Source: Nostoc sp. KVJ3 (GTDB lineage Bacteria; Cyanobacteriota; Cyanobacteriia; Cyanobacteriales; Nostocaceae). From it: 64,000 bases of DNA. The position numbers and the translations under genes are program-made. This document shows, piece by piece, positions 25,489 to 33,889 of this stretch (position 1 is the first letter of the stretch; each line of letters opens with the position of its first letter). The DNA is taken from positions 248,001 through 312,000 of the forward strand of contig NZ_WWFG01000001.1 in the NCBI RefSeq assembly GCF_026127265.1, read 5' to 3'. Under the pieces are notes generated by a model. That model did not search any database. It saw only the letters and a program-made list of their open reading frames with translations, and was not told the origin of the DNA.

Positions 25489-25907
25489 AAAACAGCTAAA
25501 GAAGTAAAAGACTCATCAAAGATTCATCCACGAGTATCAAAGACTCGTTTACAAACCAATCTAAGCCATTGGGAATGATAAATTCTTTTTAGATTCAGCA
25601 AAAATTATTAGCGCTGATGTAGTGTTACACAGGATAGTAGATTGCTTTGATATCTTGCAGCATTCTTAATTAGTAGCCGCGATCGCCTGAAACTCTAACT
25701 TCTAGGAACCAATAGCCAAAGCAACTCAAACGTACTGAAAACCTAAGTCTGGAAGGAATTTAGCCCTCTTAAAAGGACTTTTGCTATCAGCAATATGTTT
25801 CTAAACTGTGGGAGTTGTTGGGATTAGTGCAAAATATTAGTGGTTGCGATATTGTCCAGCGAATCAGAGGCATTACATATAACTTTCGTTAACAGGTGAA
25901 CCTCAGT
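25489..25907. other. Intergenic region upstream of the ROCO gene
   Basis: 419 bases, AT-rich. A small stem (acgagt / actcgt, 25530-25548) could end the Uma2 transcript. One HIP1-like site lies near 25678. No further repeats or genes are evident. AGGTGA at 25895-25900 is a likely ribosome binding site for the next gene. Confidence 0.5.
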
Positions 25908-28811
25908 ATGGCAAACACGCCTCAACGTTTCCTTGAAAAAATCCGAGAAGCGAAAAATAAACAGCTTAAAGAATTAGATTTAAGCAATCATCTGGGTACT
26001 CATAACAAGGAAAAATTAACAGAGGTTCCTGCTGAGGTGTTTGAACTGGAATGGTTGGAGGTTTTGAATTTAAGCGGCAACGGATTAAGGACACTGCCAG
26101 AAGCGATCGCCCGCCTACCACAACTCACTTCCCTGGATTTAAACCGCAACCAATTAACGATACTGCCAGAAGCGATCGCCCACCTGCAACAACTCACTTC
26201 CCTGAATTTAAGCTACAACAAATTAACGACACTGCCAGAAGCCATTGTCCACCTGCAACAACTCACCTTTCTGGATTTAAAGGACAACGAATTAACGACC
26301 TTGCCAGAAGCGATTACTGAACTGCAACAACTTACTACTCTGAATTTAGGCAATAACCAATTAACGACACTTCCAAAAGCCATCACCGGACTGCAAGAAC
26401 TCATTACCCTGGATTTAAGCGGCAACAAATTAAGGATCCTGCCACAAGCTGTCACTGGACTGCAACAACTTACCACTCTGAATTTAAGCGATAACCAATT
26501 AACGACACTACCAAAAACCTTAACCAACTTAGAACAACTAACCAGCCTAAACTTAAGCGTCAACAAATTAAGGATGTTGCCACAAGCCGTCACCGGACTG
26601 CAACAACTTACCACCCTGAATTTAAGCGTCAACAAATTAACGACAGTGCTAGAAGCCGTTATCAACCTTAAACAACTCACCACCCTGTATTTAAGAGGTA
26701 ACGAATTAACAACAATGCCAGAGGCGATTGCCGAACTGCGACAACTCACTTCTCTAGATTTAAGGGGCAACGAATTAACGACGCTGCCAGAAGCGATCGC
26801 CGAACTGCAACAACTCACTTCCCTGGATTTAAGCTACAACAAAATAAATATACTGCCAGAAGCGATTATTGAACTGCAACAACTTACCACCCTGAATTTA
26901 AGCGGTAATCCCATCGAAAAACCACCGCCAGAAGTCGTTACAAAAGGTTTTAAGGCGATTAAGGATTATTTCCGACAACTGAAAGTAGCAGGTACAGATT
27001 ATCTGTATGAAGCAAAGTTACTAATTGTTGGTGAAGGAGGTGCAGGGAAGACAACACTGGCGAAGAAAATTGAAAATCCAAATTATCAACTCCGAGAGGA
27101 AGACACAACGAAGGGAATTGAGGTCATCCAGTGGGGTTTCCTAATGGAAAATGGGCGAGAATTTCGAGTCAACATCTGGGACTTTGGGGGGCAAGAAATT
27201 TACCATGCGACTCACCAGTTTTTCCTCACCAAGCGTTCACTTTATGCTTTAGTGGCAGATACGCGCAAGGAAGATACGGATTTTTATTACTGGTTGAATG
27301 TAGTAGAACTGTTGAGCGATAATAGTCCCTTGCTAATCATCAAAAATGAGAAGCAAAACCGCCACCGAGAAATCAATGAACGTGAGTTACGGGGGCAGTT
27401 TACTAATTTGAAGGAAACTTTACCAACAAACCTTGCTACCAAAAGAGGTTTAGAACAAGCTTTAGAACAAATTAAGCATTACGTTAAAAACCTACCTCAT
27501 ATTGGCAGTCCGCTCCCAAAAACATGGGTTAGAGTCCGGGAAGCTTTGGAGAGTGACGCACGCAATTACATCAGCTTGGATGAATATCTGAACATCTGCC
27601 AACACAATGGCTTCACCCAAAGAAATGATAAGTTGCAGTTAAGTGGTTATCTACACGATTTGGGAGTATGCCTGCATTTCCAGGAAGACCCACTTTTGAA
27701 CAAGACTGTCATCCTCAAACCCAAGTGGGGAACTGATGCAGTCTACAAAGTGCTGGATAATGAAAAGGTAATTCGCAACCTGGGCAGTTTCACCCGATCT
27801 GATTTGGCAAACATCTGGTGTGAAGACGAATACGTTACGATGCATGATGAACTCTTGCGCTTGATGATCAACTTCAAGCTGTGCTACGAAATTCCTAGAA
27901 GCCAAGGAAAGTATATTGCCCCACAACTGCTATCTGCTAACCAATCCTCATATAACTGGGATGAAACCAACAACCTGATTCTGCGTTACACTTACGACTT
28001 CATGCCCAAGGGCATCATCACCCAGTTCATCGTTGCCATGCATGAGTTAATGAATGAACAACAATGTGTCTGGAAAAGCGGCGTCGTTCTCAGCAAAGAC
28101 CAGACAAAGGCAGAGGTGATTGAATATTACGGCAAGCGGGAGATTAAGATTCGAGTCTCAGGTCGTCACAAAAGAGATTTGATGACCATAGTTACACATG
28201 AACTCGATAAAATTCATGACTCGTATCAGCGGTTAAAGTATAACAAGTTAATCCCCTGTAATTGTGACACCTGCAAACATAGCCAAGAGCCACACTTTTA
28301 CCCTTTTGAGATATTGCGACAGTTTGTAGCCGATAGGCAAGAACGTATTCAATGTCAAAAAAGCTATCAAATGGTTAACGTCTTGGGCTTAATTGATGAT
28401 GTGATGGACAGAAAGGAGTTACTGAAAGCAGAACAGCAGATGGATAACGAATTTCTGCCTAATTCCTCTGTCACAATTGGGGGAAATGTCGGAACAATTA
28501 ATGTAATTCAGCCATCCAATCAAGAGAATAATTTTATGACAGAACCATCTAAACAAGAAGATAATTCTAAACCAGAAGTGCAGGTTACGCTTCCATTTGC
28601 GTTTAGAAATGGAATGTTCTATTTATTTGTATTTGTAGTTGTATTTTGTCTAATTGCATTTTTTGGCGGTTCGCTACCATTTCATTATTTAGCTTTAACA
28701 ATTATTGGCACAGCAATATTTATCGTCTTAATTGGCGTTCTACAACTACGCCAAGATAACCGCCTATCTGAAAAATCTTTTGTAGATTTGACAAAAATGG
28801 TACTGGAATAG
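25908..28811 (+). CDS. Leucine-rich repeat ROCO protein (LRR-Roc-COR) with C-terminal membrane segments
   Basis: 967 residues from the ATG at 25908, preceded by AGGTGA; a GTG at 25896 is also in frame. Thirteen near-perfect 23-residue LRRs (about 50-348) are followed by a Roc GTPase (P-loop GEGGAGKTTLAKK near 377; IWDFGGQEIYHATHQFFL as G3) and a COR domain (about 530-760, SLDEYLNICQHNGF, KWGTDAVYKVL). A Cys-rich patch (CNCDTCKHSQEPHFYPFE) follows, then two C-terminal hydrophobic helices (FYLFVFVVVFCLIAFFGG and LTIIGTAIFIVLIGVLQL). The G4 motif reads IKNEKQN rather than NKxD. ROCO proteins are dimeric GTPases related to LRRK2, with no settled role in cyanobacteria. LRR sensing with a membrane-tethered output is inferred. 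It appears to be a single-gene unit. Confidence 0.92.
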   Translation: MANTPQRFLEKIREAKNKQLKELDLSNHLGTHNKEKLTEVPAEVFELEWLEVLNLSGNGLRTLPEAIARLPQLTSLDLNRNQLTILPEAIAHLQQLTSLNLSYNKLTTLPEAIVHLQQLTFLDLKDNELTTLPEAITELQQLTTLNLGNNQLTTLPKAITGLQELITLDLSGNKLRILPQAVTGLQQLTTLNLSDNQLTTLPKTLTNLEQLTSLNLSVNKLRMLPQAVTGLQQLTTLNLSVNKLTTVLEAVINLKQLTTLYLRGNELTTMPEAIAELRQLTSLDLRGNELTTLPEAIAELQQLTSLDLSYNKINILPEAIIELQQLTTLNLSGNPIEKPPPEVVTKGFKAIKDYFRQLKVAGTDYLYEAKLLIVGEGGAGKTTLAKKIENPNYQLREEDTTKGIEVIQWGFLMENGREFRVNIWDFGGQEIYHATHQFFLTKRSLYALVADTRKEDTDFYYWLNVVELLSDNSPLLIIKNEKQNRHREINERELRGQFTNLKETLPTNLATKRGLEQALEQIKHYVKNLPHIGSPLPKTWVRVREALESDARNYISLDEYLNICQHNGFTQRNDKLQLSGYLHDLGVCLHFQEDPLLNKTVILKPKWGTDAVYKVLDNEKVIRNLGSFTRSDLANIWCEDEYVTMHDELLRLMINFKLCYEIPRSQGKYIAPQLLSANQSSYNWDETNNLILRYTYDFMPKGIITQFIVAMHELMNEQQCVWKSGVVLSKDQTKAEVIEYYGKREIKIRVSGRHKRDLMTIVTHELDKIHDSYQRLKYNKLIPCNCDTCKHSQEPHFYPFEILRQFVADRQERIQCQKSYQMVNVLGLIDDVMDRKELLKAEQQMDNEFLPNSSVTIGGNVGTINVIQPSNQENNFMTEPSKQEDNSKPEVQVTLPFAFRNGMFYLFVFVVVFCLIAFFGGSLPFHYLALTIIGTAIFIVLIGVLQLRQDNRLSEKSFVDLTKMVLE
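26055..26951 (+). repeat. 13 tandem 69-bp coding repeats (LRR units)
   Basis: Each unit encodes 23 residues of the form LTxLxLxxNxLTxLPEAIxxLQQ. The DNA similarity (ccagaagcgatcgcc, ctgcaacaactcac) is high enough for slippage or recombination to change copy number. The minus-strand ORF at 26213-26818 is a by-product of this periodicity. Confidence 0.95.
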
Positions 28812-28859
28812 TTGCCTTTAATTAGCAATATTATTAAGCAGTTTCAAGGCAATAAATAA

Positions 28860-29183
28860 GTAGAGATACGAAATTTCACGTCTCTACAGACTAACCCTCT
28901 TTTGTCACTTTGCGGGAGGGCGATCGCTAGAAGCCTCATAAGGCAATCAATACAAACTATACTATTAGAAAAACATCGGTCTTGTATTTGTTATTAGAAA
29001 AGAATCGTACGATGCCTACGGCACGGCGAAGCCATCGCTTGCTATACAAAGTGCAAATGCTTTCCAGATGCATAATTTATACTTTGAGCAACCCTGCCAA
29101 TTAATATTCCTAGCGAGTGGGAGTCTGTGAGTTGCCTAGTACCGCAGGGCGGAATTAAAAATTAAAAATTAAAAATTAAAAAC
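28860..29183. repeat. Cluster of small repeats in the 28.8-29.25 kb gap
   Basis: The 439-base gap holds gtagagatacgaaatttcac followed by gtctctac (a palindrome), a gatgcctacggcacggcgaa / gccatcgct repeat (29012-29041) and tandem aattaaaa octamers (29154-29183). No gene is seen. It lies between the convergent ROCO and glycosyltransferase genes. Confidence 0.6.
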
Positions 29184-29250
29184 GAATACAGCATGAGGGT
29201 TTCATTGATTTGGAATGGGTGGTTTATTTCCGCCGCACTGTGCTAGTGCC

Positions 29251-31029
29251 TTACTTTATACAGCGATATAGTTGGTAAGGAATACCCAATCGGTAAAAGC
29301 GATCGCGATCGCTCTTGCATTCAATCGCCGTTCCTGTTGGGTGACGCAATGAAAGGATAGGCGGATAATTGATTCGTCTTAAACCAGGGGCAATCATCCA
29401 CAAGCTTAGGGGAACACTCAATGGTTGTTTGAGGGCTGCCAGGTTTTGCCAGACTTGAGCGTAGCCGGGCGTTGTATTAGCTGATTGGGAACTGGCAGAG
29501 CTAACTTGCGGTATAAAGGCAAACAACTGCTGGGAATCGTGGGCGCGATCGCTTGTATCATGTAGTGCTAGCGCCAAGCTAAGACCCAGTGCCACATCTC
29601 GTAAATTATTGTACGCCATGCTGATTAGAAAGGACGATTCTGATTCTAGGCGGATCTGGCTGGCAATTTGATCGGGCTTATATGGCTTCAGAAACACCTG
29701 GTTTGAGACGACGAGCGTACTGCTGAGAACGCCGACAAAAAGCACTATCCAGATGAAAGAGGATTGCACAAAAAACGGTGGGGGAGAGAAGAAAGATATC
29801 TTTCTTCTCTTTGGTGGCTTTGGTTGAGCCAGACACGCACCCAATAGCGCACAAACCGCAGGAAAGTAAAGGAAGTTGTATCGGGGCACTGAAGTGATGT
29901 CTTTACCAAGAATGTAGAAGAGCGCTAAAAATTCCAGGACTACGCACAGCATAAACATCACCAGCATCCGCGTTGCTAGGTGAGTTTCGGGGTTGCTCCA
30001 AAGCTGTCCAAGGCGGCCAGATATCTGCCATAGCAACCAGACAGTAAAAACAACCATCAATAGTATCATGACTACAGCCAACCAAAGAGGCTGGTTTTCC
30101 ACAGGTAATGCGATCGCCATCAGAATCCAACCCATTGGAAGCTGGTAAAGCGGCGCGATCTTATCCGTCCAGCTTGGCTCAAAGGGCTTCATCCAATCGG
30201 TTCCAGGACTGTTTATGTGGTTCAGAAACGTCGGCAACCAGGGTAAATAGGTGAGGCAAACGCCAGTAGCAGCGAGGGTGACGGCAATGAGGGCACGGCG
30301 TGGATGCAGGGTGTAGGGGCTGGGGTGTAGTGTTGCTAAGGACTTGAAGGTGAGGATATTGACCAACAACGTGGCGACTTGGGCAAAGAATGCCAAGATA
30401 AAAAAGTAGTGGACGTAGAACCCAAGGCTATTGACAGCTATCCAGCCGAGCCAAATACCAGGGCGAACTTGTCGTTGATATAAGTCTGTTTGCACCTGGT
30501 ACAGTCCCAGCAGCGCCAGGATTACCAATAGCATCGGCAATGTATAGTGGCGGGCTTCTTGCGATAAGTACACGGCAAAAGGCGAGACTGCCATTACCAT
30601 CGCGCCTGTCAAACCTGCGGCTGGGGAAAAGGCAATCCGGTTGAGCTGATAAAGGGCAGCGATCGCCACAACCCCAATCAATGCAGGTAATGCCCGTAGC
30701 TTCCAGACCCACGACAGAGGTACTGCATCTACCCATCGCAGCCAATCGTGCATCCAGCAAAAAAACAGTGGCGGATGCGTTGATTGACTAGCAAGCCTTT
30801 GGGCAATTTGGGCACAACTTGTCTCTGCCTTAAAGGTAAAAACCCCTTCCAAAGCTGACAGTGAAAACGCTTCGTTAAACGGGATCTTATATTTATAGTT
30901 ATTACCCAAACTAAACAGCGCTGTAATCACTTCATCCAGCCACATGGGTTTCAAGTCCAAATGCCAGAACCGAAGTACCGCTCCAAGAAAAACGATCGCG
31001 GCTAGAGTTAGGTAATGTCGAGCTTTCAT
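29251..31029 (-). CDS. Glycosyltransferase family 39-like membrane protein
   Basis: 592 residues, a polytopic membrane protein of about 10-12 helices. The N-terminal helix is followed by RFWHLDLKPMWLDEVIT, the acidic first-loop motif typical of ArnT/PMT-type lipid-linked sugar transferases; STHPPLFFCWMHDWLRW, SQEARHYTLPMLLVI and YVHYFFILAFFAQV follow. Such enzymes transfer sugars from polyprenyl-phosphate donors on the outer face of the membrane. The acceptor is unknown. The C-terminal ~130 residues form a soluble domain with a conserved-looking ESESSFLISMAYNNLRDVAL stretch. It is a single gene flanked by repeats. Confidence 0.8.
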   Translation of the reverse strand: MKARHYLTLAAIVFLGAVLRFWHLDLKPMWLDEVITALFSLGNNYKYKIPFNEAFSLSALEGVFTFKAETSCAQIAQRLASQSTHPPLFFCWMHDWLRWVDAVPLSWVWKLRALPALIGVVAIAALYQLNRIAFSPAAGLTGAMVMAVSPFAVYLSQEARHYTLPMLLVILALLGLYQVQTDLYQRQVRPGIWLGWIAVNSLGFYVHYFFILAFFAQVATLLVNILTFKSLATLHPSPYTLHPRRALIAVTLAATGVCLTYLPWLPTFLNHINSPGTDWMKPFEPSWTDKIAPLYQLPMGWILMAIALPVENQPLWLAVVMILLMVVFTVWLLWQISGRLGQLWSNPETHLATRMLVMFMLCVVLEFLALFYILGKDITSVPRYNFLYFPAVCALLGACLAQPKPPKRRKISFFSPPPFFVQSSFIWIVLFVGVLSSTLVVSNQVFLKPYKPDQIASQIRLESESSFLISMAYNNLRDVALGLSLALALHDTSDRAHDSQQLFAFIPQVSSASSQSANTTPGYAQVWQNLAALKQPLSVPLSLWMIAPGLRRINYPPILSLRHPTGTAIECKSDRDRFYRLGIPYQLYRCIK

Positions 31030-31114
31030 GGCGTTCTGTAATTACACACAGAGCATATACTGTAAGCCACTCATTAAACTCTGTAAACCCCTTTAATCGG
31101 TAAATTACCTATAG

Positions 31115-31330
31115 TTAGGACTAGCCCTTTCAAGGTGAGTAAAAATTTTTCTTAAAAAATCCCTTTATTATCTCTTATCTCTGTGTTCTCTGCGCCTCTG
31201 CGGTTAAATAAATTACTTTTAAACCGCAGAGAAGCCAGTGCGCCCTTGCGGTTCCCCTACTTGTAGCAACTGGCGCAACATGGAAAGAAAAAAGAAATTT
31301 TTCGAGTCACCTTGAAAGAGCTAGTCCTAA
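31115..31330. mobile_element. MITE, family 'ttaggactagccctttcaagg'
   Basis: The ends ttaggactagccctttcaag and cttgaaagagctagtcctaa are inverted over about 24 bases with small differences. The 216-bp interior carries two opposed copies of the ctgcgcctctgcgg repeat and the ccagtgcgcccttgcggttc palindromic module. The rest of this 426-base gap holds nothing else recognisable. Confidence 0.75.
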
Positions 31331-31455
31331 TAATATGTCATTGCAAGCGAAACGAGCTAAAGGCAAAGGTTTGAGATTACAACTCTTAAAGACTCTGTTT
31401 GTGTTCACATAGCGATCGCTATGTGCTTTTAGGCAAAATCGCTACAATCTAAATT

Positions 31456-32526
31456 TTAATATCCGTTTTTTTCTGGGCAACTTGCCTTTAAGTCAAAACT
31501 TGAACACTCTCTAGCTTCCAGCAATTGTCTGACTGTACCACCAGGCTGACAACTAATCAAACTTGCTCCCATCGCACTCAGTGTAACAATAGTAGCTAGC
31601 CCTAGCACTGTAGCCCGGTTTCTGAGTTTTATTGTACTAACTAAATTATCTATTGCCGTGGCACTACCAATAACCTCAATGGGCTTAAGTGCTTTTAGAG
31701 CAACAGCCGCATTTGCATAGCGATATTTTCGATTTGGTTCCACCATTTTCATTAACCACGACCGAAAATGTGGACTGATCTGGGGAACTAACTTCTGAAA
31801 ATTAAACCGATAATTATCATCAATTAATTTCCCAATTTCTACAGAACGGGTATTAGTAAGTAAGCAAATCAGTGTTGCCCCTAAACTATATAAATCTGAT
31901 GCCTCAGTGAGAGAATAACCAAACTGTTCTTCTGGTGGTATAAAACCTGGAGTTCCTGCTACAAAGCTGCTCAAAGCTATTTTTGCACTCTGTATCCTAG
32001 CCAAACCAAAGTCAACCAGATAAGCATTTAGTTGCTCATCAACCAAAATATTCTCTGGTTTAATATCCCGATGAATAATTGGCGAAACTTGTTTTTGTAA
32101 ATACACCAAATTTTCTAATATTGACAGAGCGATTTGCTTAATTTCTTCAGGATGAAAGCTGCGTCTTTGACCCAAGGATGGGGCATTTTTATATTCTTGT
32201 ACCAGATAAAAACCCCCTGGCATTTCAAAGGAATTTACATAGCGAGGGATGCGGGAATGATTCAGTTGTTGCAAAATTTTAATTTCGCGCTCATAAGCTT
32301 TCACACCTGACAAATCAGCAGTTGTATGAGCAAAACAAAACTCTTTAATCACCACCTGTTGATTTGAGTTGAGGACATTGGCTAAGTAAATAATGCGTCC
32401 TCCTTCTCGGTTGCGTCCTAGTTCGCTGATAACCTGATAGCCTTGTTCGGAAAAATCTGGATGGTGATTTAAAGAAATTACTCCTTTTTGTCCACTATGC
32501 ACATCAAGCTCCATTTTCCACCACAT
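31456..32526 (-). CDS. Ser/Thr protein kinase with C-terminal membrane anchor
   Basis: 356 residues from the ATG at 32526; a TTG at 32550 extends it by eight residues. It is an intact eukaryote-like kinase: VVIKEFCF lysine, IIHRDIKPENILV catalytic loop, LVDFGLARI, and activation segment AGTPGFIPPEEQFGYS. The glycine loop is irregular (LGRNREGGRIIYLA). One membrane helix (ATVLGLATIVTLSAMGASLI) near residue 305 is followed by a short Cys-containing tail (SCQPGGTVRQLLEARECSSF). Related cyanobacterial kinases carry larger C-terminal sensor domains, so this form is a minimal one. It is cytoplasmic and membrane-tethered. Substrates are unknown and there is no phosphatase neighbour. Confidence 0.88.
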   Translation of the reverse strand: MWWKMELDVHSGQKGVISLNHHPDFSEQGYQVISELGRNREGGRIIYLANVLNSNQQVVIKEFCFAHTTADLSGVKAYEREIKILQQLNHSRIPRYVNSFEMPGGFYLVQEYKNAPSLGQRRSFHPEEIKQIALSILENLVYLQKQVSPIIHRDIKPENILVDEQLNAYLVDFGLARIQSAKIALSSFVAGTPGFIPPEEQFGYSLTEASDLYSLGATLICLLTNTRSVEIGKLIDDNYRFNFQKLVPQISPHFRSWLMKMVEPNRKYRYANAAVALKALKPIEVIGSATAIDNLVSTIKLRNRATVLGLATIVTLSAMGASLISCQPGGTVRQLLEARECSSFDLKASCPEKNGY

Positions 32527-32559
32527 GAGTTTGATTCTGTCAAGGTGCAATTAAAAGAT

Positions 32560-32605
32560 ATAACTTACACAAACAATATCTAAAACCCTGATTCTATGGT
32601 ATGTA
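32560..32605. mobile_element. Decayed copy of the 'ggacttacgca' MITE
   Basis: ataacttacacaaacaatat and the next 25 bases (ctaaaaccctgattctatgg) match, in inverted orientation, the right half of the MITE at 20755-20843. The other end is eroded. It lies in the gap between the kinase and the hydrolase. Confidence 0.6.
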
Positions 32606-32659
32606 CCAAGGCGCATTAGGCAGAAAGTGTATTTGCATTCGCGTCTTGGCACGAAATTA

Positions 32660-33553
32660 CTAACTTTGCGCTAGCCAATCGAGAATCTGGGCATTCACAA
32701 CATCTGGAACCTCATCGTGGGGACAATGACCGGCATTAGGAATGGGAACGATTTTGATTTCTTTGCCATTCTCACGCGCCTGTTCGTAAATTTTGGCCCC
32801 GGTAATTGGTGTCCAGGGATCGTTAGCACCCCAAATTACTAATAAGGGACGTTCGACTTTGGGCAATAGTTCCTCTGGACTTGGGCCCGGAGGCGCTGTG
32901 AGAATGGAAGCGAAGACTTGTTGCGCTCCTGGGTCGCAAGAGGGAGTATAAAGTAAATCGACTAATTCATCAGTGACGGCTTGGCGATCGCAGTAAACTT
33001 GGTAGAGGGTGCGGCGAATTTGGGCTTTTTGGCGGATGCGGTTATAGACAAATTTACCTGTAATTGGCGATCGCACAAACCGATTAAAAGCTGCCATCAC
33101 CATCCGTAGCGGCGGGTTCAATTCGTGGGGACGATGACTCAACCCACCCGCAGAGTTAATCAAAATACCACCGGCAGCAATTTCGGGATTTTCTACCAGT
33201 ACTACTAAGCTCAAAAGTGCGCCAATGGAGTTGCCAATAAATACAGCAGGTTCGTGTATATGTGCGGTGCAGAAATCTTTCAGCAGTTCTACCCAAACTT
33301 CCACACTGTAATCAATGGGCGCTTTATCAGAACCACCAAAACCTAAAAGGTCTATGGCAAATACCTGGTAGCCAGCATCAGCTAAAACTGGGATATTTTT
33401 GCGCCAGTGTCCAATAGAAGCACCGAAGCCGTGAACCAGTACCAAAGGCCGTCCACTACCCATAACAGTGTACTGGATTTTGTAGCCCTGCCAAGTCCAA
33501 AAGAATTTTTCAAAAGCGTCTTGGGTTGCAAGCGGCTGTGTCGTTACGGTCAT
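32660..33553 (-). CDS. Alpha/beta fold hydrolase (cyanobacterial/chloroplast type)
   Basis: 297 residues, cytoplasmic. The oxyanion region is LVLVHGFGASIGHWRKNI, the nucleophile elbow GNSIGALLSL (Ser), the acid WGANDPWTP and the base NAGHCPHDEVP, so the catalytic triad is complete. The family resembles plant plastid hydrolases, including pheophytinase-like proteins, and dehalogenase-type esterases; the substrate is not readable from sequence. It is a monocistronic gene with a 336-base divergent upstream region shared with the di-heme protein gene. The start ATG at 33553 gives the usual short leader before the FFWTWQGYKIQY core. Confidence 0.85.
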   Translation of the reverse strand: MTVTTQPLATQDAFEKFFWTWQGYKIQYTVMGSGRPLVLVHGFGASIGHWRKNIPVLADAGYQVFAIDLLGFGGSDKAPIDYSVEVWVELLKDFCTAHIHEPAVFIGNSIGALLSLVVLVENPEIAAGGILINSAGGLSHRPHELNPPLRMVMAAFNRFVRSPITGKFVYNRIRQKAQIRRTLYQVYCDRQAVTDELVDLLYTPSCDPGAQQVFASILTAPPGPSPEELLPKVERPLLVIWGANDPWTPITGAKIYEQARENGKEIKIVPIPNAGHCPHDEVPDVVNAQILDWLAQS

Positions 33554-33889
33554 TATGAAGATTAATAAAGTGTTTCTTTAATATATTAATGTTCCCTGAC
33601 CTTAAGTGAAGTCTGAACAAAATCCTATTTTTGAAATTGTCCGGATAAACAAGACGCAGGAAACTGGGGACATGGAAACCTACCCAAAGCTATAAAGTAA
33701 TTAAATTTGTCTGTATAGGCAAACACTCTCAAAGCAATAATCAAGTTATTAAAAGCATTCTTGCTATCTACTTTGTTTCTCAATTGTGGATTTTTTGCTA
33801 CTCAACAAATATAAATATTGTTCACTTTGCACATATCTACTAAAAGAGTATGTTATATCTACCTACATCCTTTTAGTAAATTGGACACA
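33554..33889. other. Divergent promoter region, no repeats recognised
   Basis: 336 bases between the hydrolase and di-heme genes. It is AT-rich. An imperfect dyad aacaaatataaatattgtt lies near 33805, 65-85 bases before the di-heme start. No MITE or RNA gene is visible. Confidence 0.4.

Noticed and set aside
26213..26818. 201-residue minus-strand ORF with repeated VVNSLPLKSREVSCC-type segments
   Set aside because: It is antisense to the 69-bp LRR repeats; its periodicity comes entirely from them and there is no independent start signal.
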